From Epiperipatus broadwayi (Eukaryota; Onychophora; Udeonychophora; Euonychophora; Peripatidae): DNA of 64,000 nt. Shown one piece after another: positions 45,283-56,502 of this stretch (position 1 is the first letter of the stretch; every line of letters starts with the position of its first letter). A model generated the notes under the pieces. That model saw nothing but the letters and a program-made list of their open reading frames with translations. It was not told the origin of the DNA and did no database searches. Made by a program: the position numbers and the translations under genes. Location of the stretch: assembly GCA_028023455.1 (NCBI GenBank), contig JAQFVV010012396.1, positions 12,410,451 through 12,474,450 on the forward strand, written 5' to 3'.

Positions 45283-46264
45283 ATACGTCTTTTTCATGTC
45301 TTTGGTCATATGTTTATGATTATATTCCTTCAGAAAGTGTTAAAATTGGATAGAAACAAGTCCCTACCTTGCATGAGAGTGGTGTAGTAAAAATTGCACT
45401 ATATTCAATAATTTCTTTTTTAAATAAATAAAAAATAAAGACATACTAGGAGTTAACAATAAACCCTTGGTTCAAATTATTAATGCAGATGAAAACAATG
45501 AAATACCACAAAATTAAACTTGTTTAGAAACCTTTTGTTAAAAATAATTTAATTTTTTTTTGAAATGTATGTGAATGTCCTTGGAAAAAAAAGGTTCTTA
45601 ATATTTGGATTATACCAGTGTTTAGTTAAGGGTCTCAGATATGAAACAATTCATAAAACAGCAGCACAGAAAAAAGTATGTGGAAATGTAGATTGGCATT
45701 AACAAGAAAGTACATATTGGGAAAAAAATAGTTGGTAAAATTTAATAACATTATTAAGATAATTAAAAAGGCTGGACTTAAGAAATTGCTGAAGAAGATG
45801 ATAATAGAAGAATTAAAAGACCAAATAGAATTTCAATAGATATTAAGAAATCAAGACAAAAATACGTGCAAACTGGATAAGAAAGTTTGCTATAGAAATG
45901 TGAAGAAGAGAATCTATGGCTCAAATAAATTATAATAAACTCAGAAATCATCATCCTGCAGAAATGGATAGTGAATGAAAATGATTATGAATATCTGCTT
46001 TTCCAATCTTTATCTATACAAATTTTATTTTCATTTAGTTGATGATAAATTCACATTCATATATTATGAATGTTACAAAGTTATTGATTATTAGATAAAG
46101 TTGACTTCTTTCAATATATTAATTAAAACAGTGATTTCAGCAATTTGGCCATTTGGAATTTTTCAAAAATAGCTGTTAGCAAGCTATTTTGTTTGCCATG
46201 ATTGTTACCACATTTTTATAAATATTTACTTCAAAATTTTAAGGACTGATTCATAATTCATAAT

Positions 46265-46485
46265 ATTGCAAATATTAATACCATTTGTTCTTTATTACTT
46301 TTACAATGCTTCATATAATTACAACCCAAAAGTTTGAATAGTTAGCAATTAAGATCTGAAAATATAAGTAGACATTCTGAAGAAGATTGCTGGGGCCATT
46401 GAAAACATCAATAGTGAGTTGTAATTATATAAAGTATTGTAAAACTAATAAAAAATGTTCATGATATTATTAATATTGTATGGAC
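46265..46485. mobile_element. Small element with 35-bp inverted ends around a hammerhead-like motif
   Basis: ACAATGCTTCATATAATTAC (within 46291-46326) and its complement at about 46416-46452 form inverted repeats matching at roughly 32 of 35 positions. Between them lies the hammerhead-like segment 46371-46416. Upstream (46140-46180) is a GGCCATTTGGAATTTTTC motif reminiscent of the long-TIR family. It could be a MITE or an inverted Penelope/retrozyme tail. Confidence 0.5.
46371..46416 (+). ncRNA. Hammerhead-like motif with intact core
   Basis: CTGAAGA (46377-46383, fits CUGANGA), stem II AGATTGC/GCCATT with one mismatch and a G-U, GAAA (46401-46404), ACATC as minimal stem III plus cleavage site, then AATAGT. 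Stem I is short: ATT before the core pairs with AAT after it, and pairing then fails. It is a type distinct from families B and C. Confidence 0.5.
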
Positions 46486-48965
46486 TTGGCAATGCAGTAA
46501 CAGAGATAAAATTATAATATTGCAAATACTTTGAATCAATTGTGTAAGAATTATTGACAATATGCCTTCAATAAGAAAAATGCAAAAATATGCTAAATGG
46601 AAGGATTAGACATTGCATTCCATTTTTATAGTCTATATTCAAAGATTAATTTGTAACAAATTCATTGCATCTTACAGCTTATTAGATACTAGAAAAATAT
46701 AGAACTGCACCACAATTGGATGTGGGATAAAAAAAATTTGACATCATTTTCAGACTCAGCATATTGATTTCCATTAAAATAACCTATTTTCTATGTTACC
46801 ACAAAATCATAATGGTTATGCATATAATTTATTTATCTTATATAGTCACATAAATATCGGTACTAATAAATATACATATACTGTATTCAGGTATTTATTT
46901 GATATTTTCAATCAAACATATGATTATTAAAAAGTTTAAATATTGGTTTCTAGAATCAAATATTTAGCTTTCTAATCAAAATTAATCTTGATACCATTTC
47001 ACTCAATTCTTTTTTAATTAGTAGAGTTTGTTCATGTAGATGAACTCTGAGCATCATAGCCATAATCATGTACTCACGTACTCCAACAATAAATAATAAC
47101 ATGGAGAGAGGCTTTCAACTTATTTACTATATGATTTTTAAAGTGCTATTTTTTAATTCCATTTCACCCAAACTCCATTCTTTTTTTAAAAATGCTTATA
47201 TATATAATTAAACTTAAGAGACCAAAACCTTGTATCTTCTGATATTTATGTAACAACATTAAGCTTCCATTATCTACTAATTAATAAAAGAGAAAGTCTG
47301 GTAATTGTTTCTTTGATGTCTACCTTCTTTTAACATTTTAATTAGAAGTTATTGCTTTATGTTGTAATTTCACTAAATAGATTTTAAACTGCAGTGCTAA
47401 ACTTCTTACATCATTTTTTTTTTAAATGCTTTTTTAAAATTTTTTATTATTTATTTATTCATTGAAGCTCACAAATATATATATATGTAAGTGTGTGTGT
47501 AATTTAGATAGAAAAAAACTGCCTTTCACACATATGATATAGTCAACATCCACATCAATAAATGTTTTAAAAGTATGTGTAGCCACCCACTCTTAGTGTG
47601 CACTCTTAAATAAACCAACATTCATTGACAGTGTTGGGAATGGAGTATGATTTTATTTTTTAAGTCAGCATATTTTTTATAAAAGTTCGAATTATATAAA
47701 TCATGGGGCAAAAAAAGTAGAGCATTTTTAAATACGAATTAGCTAATCACGACCTCATTTCATTTTAACAATTTTATGGGTAAAAATAATTTTCATAAAG
47801 GACATAACTGTAAAGATTATGAAGCCCAAATTTCCAACATAATTTAATGTCAATTACAAAATGAAAGTTTAAAACTATTTTAAACTTGGAAAATAAAATC
47901 ATTATTTTTAGTATGCTTAACTGAATTTAAATTTTGATATAATTTTTTTTTTGACTACTAATAAAAATATTATTTTGATTACAGTATTATTTTGCAACAT
48001 GTTGGCTTATTTTTCATTTTTATATTCAGAGGCCTATAGGAACACATTTGTTTCACAATGTGGCAGATTTGGTATATCATTCCTGGTGTAGACATTTCCA
48101 GTAAAAAACAAACATATTCTAGCTTTTTGTTGTTGTTCTTTATATTCAAGCCTCTCTCATCTCAATTCTTCTGTACCAAAATACTTAAAACAACCGTTAT
48201 ATAAGTTTTAATAATATTAAACATTCACCACAGATGATTCCATAAATCTGACATGTAACTCCATACTTACATTTAAAACAAAGTCATACTCAAATTTACA
48301 AAAAGCATATAAAATATTCAAAATACACATTTCAATGTTAAATATAATTTAACTTAATAGTATAAAAAAGAGAAATATCTTTTTTTCATTCATCAGCAAC
48401 AAATTAACTTTTCTTATCTATTATATTAATCAAAGCTGAATAATATTTCAACTTAACACTATACAAAAAAATATAAAAGGAAAAAATATTCATCATTCAT
48501 TAATAGCAGAAAAACACATCATTCATTACAAAAATTTTATTTGCAGAGCCTCCACCATTTTAAATACTATTAGAAATATAATTTTTTAAGTGATATATGA
48601 TTTATAAGAATCTTTTAAAGAGCCAATAGGTAATGATACTCAATTTGATCAAGATAGAGTGAATCTGGACTAGTCCATTATTTGAAAGTAAGATTAGATA
48701 TAACAAGAATTGTAAATACAACAAGTTTTACATAAATGTTTTCAATAAAAAAAATACTATCATTAATAATAATAAAAATATAATCATTAAAAAGGACTAT
48801 GCATAATAACTAAATATATTTTCATTGTCCAAATTTACATTATATATATATAAGTATTTTTAAAGGAGTTATTATAACAAAGAGAACCAGTAATTTGGTT
48901 TGAATTAATTATAATAAAGGTGACTGTGCATTCAAGAATAAACATCAAATTTCTTTTCATCATTC
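46486..48965. other. AT-rich stretch without recognised features
   Basis: Only short A/T runs and TA/TG repeats (about 47476-47502) are visible. No exon or element was supported. Confidence 0.4.
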
Positions 48966-49610
48966 ACTCATCATCATAATTTTTAACCATTATTAATTCA
49001 CTGCAGGATGAAGATCTCTCCAAGTTCAATCCATCTTTTCCAATCTCTAGCCTCTCTTCTCCACATTACCCCAACACACTTCCTTATTTTACTCATCCAC
49101 CTCACATGTAGTTTCTTTCTACAATCTCTTGTGATCCAATTTAAGATTTCAACTATCCATTTATTATCATCTCTTCTAGCAATATATCCAGTCCAACCCC
49201 ATTTCAGTCTCTTAATTTTTTTCACAGATGTCAGTAATACCTGATTGTTCTTGTTTCTCTTAGCACGCATCTCTACATACGTCTTTGAGTTGTCTGAAGT
49301 CTCTGTATTGCTCTTCTGTTAAGTGTCCAAGTCTCAGATCCATAATTAAAAAACTAATAAAACACATTTATTAAAAACCTGTCTTTTCAAACACTGTTAT
49401 TTCTACCAAAAGCACTCCAACCAAGTTTAATCGGCGGGGAAGCGAACCCGCACTGTGCTAACCACTCGACCACCTATGATTAATTTTATCCATTATCTTT
49501 ACATCAGTACTAATAATCTGACCAAGGTATTTAAATAGTTAACTTCTTCTAACTCATCATTATCAATCTTTATTTTCATCTTTTGAGAAAATCCATTGAA
49601 CATTCATTTC
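48966..49610 (-). mobile_element. 5'-truncated RTE LINE fragment
   Basis: The minus strand reads KKIKRLKWGWTGYIARRDDN, then WIVEILNW and VRWM, parallel to the C-terminus of the better copy (KRLKWSWAGHIARRNDNRW). The 3' end abuts an ATGATGATG-type tail (complement at 48966-48978), as expected for RTE. Sequence runs to about 49605. It is split at 49432-49474 by a tRNA-derived insertion. Confidence 0.75.
49432..49474 (-). other. tRNA-derived fragment lacking the anticodon arm
   Basis: On the minus strand GTGGTCGAGTGGTTAGCAC is a D-arm with box A, directly followed by GTGCGGGTTCGCTTCCCCGC, a T-arm with five paired bases. The anticodon arm and most of the acceptor are missing. It interrupts RTE sequence between TTTAAT and CTATGATTAA without an obvious target duplication. 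GGTTCGCTTCC is the same unusual box B as in the tRNA-Gly copy at 53322. Confidence 0.65.
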
Positions 49611-51639
49611 TACTATATATTTATACACACACATAGCTATAATTTTAATTACATTTCTATCATAGTACTTTTTTTTTTTTAAGATTTTAATTAAATAAAA
49701 TGTTTTTATACATTCCAAAAGAGTAATCAAAAGCTTATTGGTTAAGACTCAAATCAGTTTACAATTCCTTTTTTTTTTTTTAATTTAATTTTTTAATGCT
49801 TTACAGCTAATAATTTTGTAAATGTTTTGTTTTATTTTTTTTTCCAATAATTTTACTTAAGTTTTTTTAAAAAACGGAAAACCCTGCTCCGGTTTGACCT
49901 CTGAGCTAATTTAATCAAAATATATTAAAAGTTTGTCTCATAGCCAGAGGGCATTTAATCCTCTTTTTGTGACAACTATTCAATCTTAGCCTGATCCTGA
50001 TTATTTTAATATCTTATCTTGATAGAATCTGCCATGGTTATAAAACGATTAACCAATGGCTTTCACTGATTAAAATGATAGCAACACAATATCGACTTAG
50101 TTATATTTAATGGAGAACAAATCAGGGCTCAAATTTAACAAATTTGCACACAATTTAAAAATCTAAAACCAGCTAATCAATTAAAAAACTTTCCCATTCA
50201 TGAGATGATGGAAATGAAAATGAACCTATAAGTTATTAGGTGGAAATCAAATCAAGAACTAATTTCCCTACACAGATAGAATATAAATGATTTTTTTTAT
50301 AGAGGAGGAAAAGATGTAGAGTTTGCTAGCTATGCACCCTGGAGGAGGAAAGGAGCAAATATTAAATACACGAACCGAAGTGATAACATTTCATAATGCA
50401 TTAATATTTTATTCTCCTCTAAAAGACGAAATTTAATAACGCACAACTACCTTCTGTTGTACTTATCAACTCCCTTAGAAGAGATCAACAAAAGTAAAAG
50501 ACTATATTAAAATTAGAGTTAAAAGGCTATATTAAAATTAGAGAAAGACTTGACAAAACTGTGAAAAATGACATCAATTATATAATTAGTAGCCGCAAAA
50601 AAAAAAAAAACCATAGTTGATGGTAAACTTAGGGGTTGGAGATAAAAATACTTTTATGTTTTACTATTTAACGCACCTTCTACCAATCTAACTATTTAAT
50701 AAATATATGTGTGTGTATATATGTTTCGCGTGCGCATAACAAGTCTATAAGTTGAGATATACATCGAAAAAAGGATTAAGTTTTTTTTTTCAGATAGTCA
50801 GTTCATAGTCAATCCAATTAAGAATCTAATTATAAACCGGTGAATGAAGGTCTAGCTATTATTAGCTACAAAGTAAACAGAAAATAAATATTGCTAACAT
50901 TTTCACCATCCACAGTATTTCACTAGCCGGTTGCTATCTTCTTCAAAATCCCTCTGTGAAGAGATTTTAAGAGATCTTTACATTACAGTGCTCTAATTTT
51001 ACCTTTCTATAGTGAATCTTCTATAAAAATAAATTAATCCGAACTTCTTACAAAACGAATATCGGTTATCTTTTAACAATGTCTTAATAAATTCACTTGT
51101 TTTAAATGGATTATTTTTTAAAAGCAAAAGTAGATACAACTAACTAACTCAACAATAGAAATTTGAAAGAATAATTATATTATTTTTTAACATAAAAATA
51201 GCTTTTTAAAATATATAAATAAATTAAATTATTTATTGCTGGTACTTCATAAGAAATTCGAGCATGGGGGGGGGGGGGGGCGGTGACGGTGGTGTCGCAA
51301 TCCAAATACCTTGAATTCCAAAACCAGCCATTAAAACAAGATATAACAAAAAAATTAAAATTAGTTTACTGTCTTAGATTTGAGATTTCATAAATAATAA
51401 TAAAGAAGCTATCAAAGATCATCTAACATGTAATTTATTGCTGTGTAAAAGTAAAAAATGTAACACGGAAAAGGTAAATCAGTTTGAATTTAATTTTTAT
51501 TTAAAAAAATAAACCAACATTATCGTTGAGAAGTAATAATAAAAAAAGATCTTGTCTATTTTAATTATAGACCATAAACTACAACTCTTAATATTCATAA
51601 TTATTTATTTCCATTTTTATATTTATAATACCATATATT
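49611..51639. other. AT-rich stretch with small repeats
   Basis: Contains a two-copy 25-bp tandem (AAAAGACTATATTAAAATTA at 50497 and a copy at about 50522) and a G15 run (51266-51280) followed by CGGTGACGGTGG. No exon. Confidence 0.4.
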
Positions 51640-52355
51640 AAAATCCTACATGGTGATGTGATGTACTGTGACTTCTCCTTAAACGGAGTCAGGAATCTCT
51701 CAGCAACTATGCCCAAAGAATTCTATTAGCCACTTTACCTTCCCCTTCCATTCATCACCCTAAACTTTCCCATAATCTGCTCCATCCCATTTCTACAACA
51801 TAATCTTTGCCAACTCTATGACCTTTATATCTAAATCCCCCTTATCTTTTCCCAAACCCAGCATAAAAAACAATAACCCACTTTCTGTATAATCACTTTG
51901 TTCATATTTATTCTTCCATAACTTCTTTATTTGTACCCTTTCTGCTTTCTAGCATTTACATTCAATCAACAGATGCCTAATATTTTCTATATCTTCCTTA
52001 CACAATTTGCAAACTAAATCACCCAAATTTTTCCATTTACATTTATATTCTCTTGTTGCTAAAGATCTCATTCGAGCCTTAAACAATAAGCTACTTTTCT
52101 TACTATTATCATAAATTAACTCGCACCCAATGTTCCGTTTACTTCTATATATATTTAAACTCTTTTATTCTCCATACTAGTTCTCCATCTCTCCAACTCC
52201 CTATTCTTTATTAATGCATCTATTCTTTTATCCCATTCCTTACCACTATAACACTCAACAATCCTTCTAATACAATCATCCCACCTTTTATACAAGTATA
52301 CTGATATAAATACTTTATCCAAATCCTTTGCATACCACATTACCTTTCTCACTCA
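51640..52355 (-). pseudogene. Non-LTR retrotransposon C-terminus with zinc knuckle
   Basis: The minus strand encodes, with a few stops and shifts, RELERWRTSMENKRV, KKSSLLFKARMRSLATREYK and VCKLCKEDIENIRHLLIEC. This is the CxxC...HxxxxC knuckle that ends many LINE ORF2 proteins, preceded by the LLFKAR motif. It differs from the RTE copies, which lack this knuckle. Only the 3' end is present, consistent with 5' truncation. Confidence 0.65.
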
Positions 52356-52359
52356 TCTG

Positions 52360-52480
52360 GTTTGGTACAGCGATAGAGTGGCGGTCTCTGGAGCTCAAGC
52401 TCCATAGGTCATGGTCTAGTCTGTCATTTCCAATGCTCGAATTTTATGAACAATAAACCATTTGATTACTTATTATCATG
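52360..52480 (+). repeat. tRNA-headed SINE copy
   Basis: GGTTTGGTACAGCGATAGAG then CTGGAGCTCAAGCTCC form a tRNA-like head followed by TTATGAACAATAAACCATTTGATTACTTA-type body; the same family as 36-170. Confidence 0.5.
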
Positions 52481-53292
52481 TATTATTTACAAACTATAAT
52501 TTTTAACTAAGTCGCTTCTTTGTCTAATGTATATATATCTAGTGAGGATTTTTTTTCATATAATATTTTAGTATAATATAATATCTAGTAAGGATTTCAA
52601 CCTCGTCTATGATTAGACACACAAACTGGAATCACTAATCAAAGTCTTCTTCATTATAATCCTACTTCAATTTTGGGATTTGATTTTTTTTTTTTTTGTT
52701 TTGACTATCACACACATATAAGCTCACAAAAGAAAAAAAAATCTTAGTTTTATTATTATTATTTGGACCACATGTTTAACAAACTCACTTTTACACATAT
52801 GAAATGGATGGCGTCAAAGTTGTGAGTGGAGGGAGTTTGATAATGGTAAATGAAAAATGTAACAATAATAAAAATACAATCTATTAAAGGTAGTAAAATA
52901 GATAAACATTTAAATAATCACTTCACAGCAAAGACTTCAACAATCTTTTAAGAGAAATAATGAAGAAGATATTACTCAACAAGACCGCCAAATGATGATG
53001 ATTTTATTGGATTTTCATTTGTTTTACCCTCTGTCTAGGAATCTGATAAATTCTAAGTCTTACCAACTCTAGATATGAACCTTAAATTATGATCATAATA
53101 GTTGCATATGCTAATTAGGGCTGGTTGATAGTAAGTCTGAAATAGGTATGATCCAGTTTCCTTTATCTTCTGATTATGGTACCTTTTTTTTCATGACTTA
53201 AAAAAACTGAAGTATAATCAGTTTTAAAATATTAATTGTCAAATTTGTTGTTTCATTCTTGAATTTAAATTGGCTTTACTCTCCCCATATTA

Positions 53293-53414
53293 AAATTTTA
53301 ATAAAGTTTTTTTATGTCAAAGCGTTGACCTGGAAGCGAACCCGGGCCAGCTGCTTGGAAGGCAGCTATGCTAACCGCTAGGCCACCAACGCTTGTTAAA
53401 TTTTAATAAAGTTT
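53293..53414 (-). mobile_element. Retroposed tRNA-Gly with 17-bp target duplication
   Basis: AAATTTTAATAAAGTTT is exact at 53293-53309 and 53398-53414. Between the copies is a minus-strand tRNA (53322-53392) followed 3' by TTTGACAT and a run of A. A target duplication plus a 3' A-run is the signature of LINE-mediated retroposition of a tRNA transcript. Confidence 0.75.
53322..53392 (-). tRNA. tRNA-Gly(TCC), probably a pseudogene
   Basis: The minus strand folds as a tRNA: acceptor GCGTTGG/TCAACGC (seven pairs, last G-U), anticodon stem GCTGC/GCAGC with loop CTTCCAA giving anticodon TCC, and T-arm CCGGG/CCAGG with one mismatch. The T-loop is TTCGCTT, so the near-invariant A58 of box B is C, and a T-stem pair is broken. 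Together with the retroposition marks this argues for a pseudogene, although the body is otherwise tRNA-like. Confidence 0.7.
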
Positions 53415-53639
53415 GATCTATTTTAAAACTGAAAGTTCACTTGGAGATTTTGATCTTGGAATTAAATCTTACTCCTGTAACAAAGTAGTATTTGATTATT
53501 TGCACTTTAATTGTATGAAGTCATTCGTTACTTATTTACACACACAATATATACATATATAACAATTTGCATCAACTATTAAATTAATACATTGTACAGG
53601 CGTAAACCTGCATTTTTATATATGTAATATATGTGGGGT

Positions 53640-53773
53640 TTGAACTCAGACTTTCACACGACCCACCACTCTCAGTGCCATCTCATATTGCTGACCCACC
53701 TGTGTGTGATCAGGTGGGTCGGCAATATGAGATGGCACTGAGAGTGGTGGGTCATGTGAAAGTCTGAGATCAA
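53640..53773. repeat. Near-perfect hairpin with 63-nt arms and tRNA-like boxes
   Basis: Arms 53640-53702 and 53711-53773 are inverted copies with only a few mismatches around an 8-nt loop. Each arm read outward has a box-A-like TGGCACTGAGAGTGG and, about 35 bases on, GAGTTCAAACCCC or its variant as box B. It looks like two SINE heads placed head to head. If transcribed it would make a 63-bp duplex. Confidence 0.7.
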
Positions 53774-54396
53774 GTATTAAAGTAATTCATACATAACTAC
53801 ATTTTTTATTTAGCCATTGCAATAAATTTAAAAAGATTGATTAGTCTATTAACTATGCTTTAATAGAGAATATATTAACGAAATATTTTTTCTTTTTATA
53901 GCTCATTTTGCCTCTGTGTATCAGATATTCATATTTGTTCTTCATATTGTTATGTCATGGGATGTACTGTTACAACCATTGCACTGGTTAATTAAATAAA
54001 GTTCAAACAATCTTGAGTTATTTCTGAAAATTAGTTTTCTTTCTGTATGTAGCACATTTTTAGAAATGTTAAAAAAAAGATTTTATTAAACATATCAATA
54101 TATATATAAAATCAATCAAATCTTTTAGATTTATAGTCCATTCTTAACTAATTATTAACAAATATCAGTTATTGTCTGTATAAATATTTTAAATCAGACA
54201 ATATCTTATACACTTATATAGCATAAAAACAATCATTTAGCAGGTATAAAATGACAGTGCGACTTTCAGTTTATCCATTTTGATTGTAATGTATTTCCTT
54301 GAAGAAGTTGATTGCATGTCACACAGGAATGTGATAATTTACATTATAACACCAATGGAATAAAAAAATATTACTCTATAAGGAATATATATATTT
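53774..54396. other. AT-rich stretch; family C-like scrap at about 54300-54350
   Basis: GAAGAAGTTGATTGCATGTC ... GTGATAATTTACAT resembles the ribozyme-free body of family C. Nothing else. Confidence 0.35.
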
Positions 54397-54582
54397 AATT
54401 ATAGGGGACCTGAATCCAGACTTTCAAATTCCCTTCAGCTATCCAATATAACTTATATAATCGATACACGTGGCCACACATGTGAAAAAGTATAAATGGG
54501 AGTGGTCATGTGTATCAGTTGTATGAGATAGATTGGATAGCTGAAGGGAGATTGAAAGCCTGGGTTCAAGTGCCCTATAATT
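54397..54582. repeat. Hairpin of inverted tRNA-like SINE heads
   Basis: Outer arms 54397-54449 and 54531-54582 pair well (GCTATCCAAT against ATTGGATAGC; GGGGACCTGAATCCAG against CTGGGTTCAAGTGCCC), and inner parts pair less well. The right arm read on the plus strand has a box-A-like TAGATTGGATAG and box-B-like GGGTTCAAGTGCCC, as in the hairpin at 53640. Confidence 0.6.
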
Positions 54583-54674
54583 ACATTTAAACTCTAGGGA
54601 TATAAAGTATATCTGTGTTTAAATATATATATTTTATAGTGAGAGAAAAACTAATCTGATTTTTTTTTTTTTAC

Positions 54675-54790
54675 AGTGGATGACAGTTCATAATTTGATA
54701 ACAACCTAGTGAGGATGCTGTAAATCTAAAAGATTTGATAATTTATAACTATCTTAGAAACAAGTCAATTTATTATATATTTATAGATTC
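54675..54790 (+). repeat. Fragment related to 55930-56090
   Basis: GCTGTAAATCTAAAAGATTT here parallels GTTGCAAATCTAAAAGATTT at about 56036. Both probably derive from the same LINE 3' region. Confidence 0.4.
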
Positions 54791-55089
54791 CTTATGGTCG
54801 ATATTTGTGTTACATCGAGTGTTATAATAAAGATATGAATTATCTCCATTCTATATGAAATATGTGTGTTATTACATTAATGGGTTAAATACTGTATATA
54901 TGCGCGACTGACAGTGCATACATCCAAACTTCTAACTGTGGGGTAAAACTGGTAACTCAATTTCTGTCTCAACTTTACAGCTGCCTATAAGTAAAGGGGG
55001 GAGGGGTAACTTAATTGAAACAAGATATTATATTGCCTTTATCAGGGTTACTACTTACTTAAATATAATAAGAAATAAAATTTTTGACC

Positions 55090-55790
55090 CACCAGATTGT
55101 GATACAAGACTTTTTAATGAAATAGAAAAAGAGAGATCCTTTTTTTTTGACTAGATGATTGCTCATAAGGATTTACAAGACTACCTAAATCTACCGAATC
55201 TGGAAAGTTTGAGATATAGGGATCTAAAAAAACAATTAGATTGTCATGAGATCTCATGGATGATATATCTAAGAAGAAAGTCTTAAGGAATTATCAATCA
55301 ATTTGAGCTCCTCCATCCTACATTAAATTTGTTTTTAGGTTAATGAACAGCTTGTAACCTACAATTTCCCTTTTAAATCGTAAATTTGGAATGAATTTGG
55401 ATACCAAATGTATAATATGTAAAAATAAAGAAGAAACTTTTTTGCATTTGTTCGAAGAGTGTAGTGGTTTTCGACAATTAAAAAATTGTGTTTTTGACTC
55501 ACCATTTATAAATTTAAGATATATGATAAATCAATATATTTAGAGTTTTGAACCTCAGAATGCTATGATTATAACACATGCGTTGAAAACAATGTGAGCT
55601 GTACGATGTTCATTGATTTTTTTATAACAAAAATTGTAACTGGATTAAAAAACTAGAAAATGATTGGGATAAATATCATTATCAATGTCTAAAATATCTG
55701 CCAAAAAATGGGGCGGATTATTCCCTACTGTATGTAAAATATGGAAAAGTGTTTATTAGTAAAAAAAATGTTTATAGTTAAATTGAAATA
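55090..55790 (+). pseudogene. LINE C-terminal zinc-knuckle fragment (second type)
   Basis: In shifting frames the plus strand gives RKFGMNLDTKCIICKNKEE, TFLHLFEECSGFRQLK, then KLENDWDKYHY. This is the CxxCxxxxETxxHLFxxC ending of L1/Tx1-like or related LINEs and is distinct from 51640-52355. Stops are frequent. A possible relative follows at 55890-56110 (PDCPFC ... WIAHDLKQHNEECVANLKDL). Confidence 0.55.
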
Positions 55791-55889
55791 AAAAAATAGA
55801 AAAAGTTTTTTGTTAATATGTAAATATTTGTTTTTTATTGTTTTGTTTTCTATTAATAAAGTTAAAAAATAACAGTCAAAATATATAAA

Positions 55890-56110
55890 TAGAAAGCCAG
55901 ATTGTCCTTTCTGCGCAAATGTTCAACTGCCAAATGGAAATTGTTTCCATGAAATACATATTAATGAGAGAGTAGTGTGGAAAATTTTTTAAAACTGGAT
56001 AGCTCATGATTTGAAACAACATAATGAGGAATGTGTTGCAAATCTAAAAGATTTGATTGGTTTAATATTATATCTTGGATATATTAGTCACGTTATTACA
56101 TATATAACTA
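55890..56110 (+). pseudogene. LINE C-terminal fragment, short
   Basis: The plus strand reads KPDCPFCANVQ ... WIAHDLKQHNEECVANLKDL with one stop. CxxC followed by W-rich text suggests the extreme end of a LINE ORF2. It is too short for a firm family. Confidence 0.35.
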
Positions 56111-56452
56111 ATCGTGAGTATATTTTAAAGAAATATTTTTTTTTAATAAACACATGCTGATTGCAATTAAGTCATAAGTGTGATTAGCAAATTTTTCTGA
56201 TCAATGATTTTTCTGGTAAAAATGTTTATTGAAGCAGAAAAAAATACAACTTTACAGCACAGTGTTAAAAAAAAGTAAATAAATAGAAAGTTATAAAAGA
56301 ATATTATAACTGGCATACAGACATATTATATACCTGTATCAATATAGGTAATATATAGAGTATATGAGCACAAACTTTCACACGACCCACCACTTTCCAC
56401 TCTATCTCATAACACTGATACACGTGAACACATATATGTCGAAAAGATAAAT

Positions 56453-56502
56453 AATCAACAATAAAGGTATTTCATGCTAAACCAGCAATAATCAGTTGGT
56501 CC
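56453..56502 (-). ncRNA. Hammerhead ribozyme, family C, G8 changed
   Basis: Minus strand: GGACCAA, CTGATTA, stem II TTGCTGGTTTAGCAT, GAAA, TACC, then a stem I 3' strand of weak pairing (TTGTTGATT). One core substitution (G8 to U). Confidence 0.55.

Larger units (their letters stand above)
44735..45420. repeat. Family C material inserted in the RTE copy (two ribozyme units)
   Basis: From the left: a tRNA-like head on the minus strand (box B complement GGGATTTGAACTC at about 44750; head to 44810), an inner region with TGTCCATTAAACTTTGAGG shared with the 56350-56818 palindrome, a hammerhead at 45002-45051, a body (ATCAAAATTGTAAGGGCAGC), and a second hammerhead at 45235-45282 whose downstream part matches 841-960. 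Two ribozymes about 232 bp apart in the same direction suggest a tandem of a short unit. Confidence 0.6.
41790..45995 (+). mobile_element. Decayed full-length-like RTE LINE, plus strand, with nested insertions
   Basis: Landmarks of RTE protein appear in order across all frames: endonuclease GNFNARIGK (about 41805), a WKHPNED-like stretch after the family B insertion (about 42670-42700), LHSKYLNDEEILDDWRNE-like RT sequence (about 44110-44180), EYAFDSV (about 44355), SHL.FAD (about 44595-44620, the FADD active-site region) and an end homologous to the RTE tail (ATCCTGCAGAAATGGATAGTGA, about 45953). The interruptions are 41878-42644 (family B, target duplication) and about 44730-45600 (family C material). 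The protein is riddled with stops. Parallel order with 56819-59768 supports the call. Confidence 0.7.

Noticed and set aside
53322-53392. Functional tRNA-Gly gene
   Set aside because: Retroposition marks, C at position 58 and a broken T-stem pair argue for a pseudogene, although it is listed as tRNA-type with this caveat.
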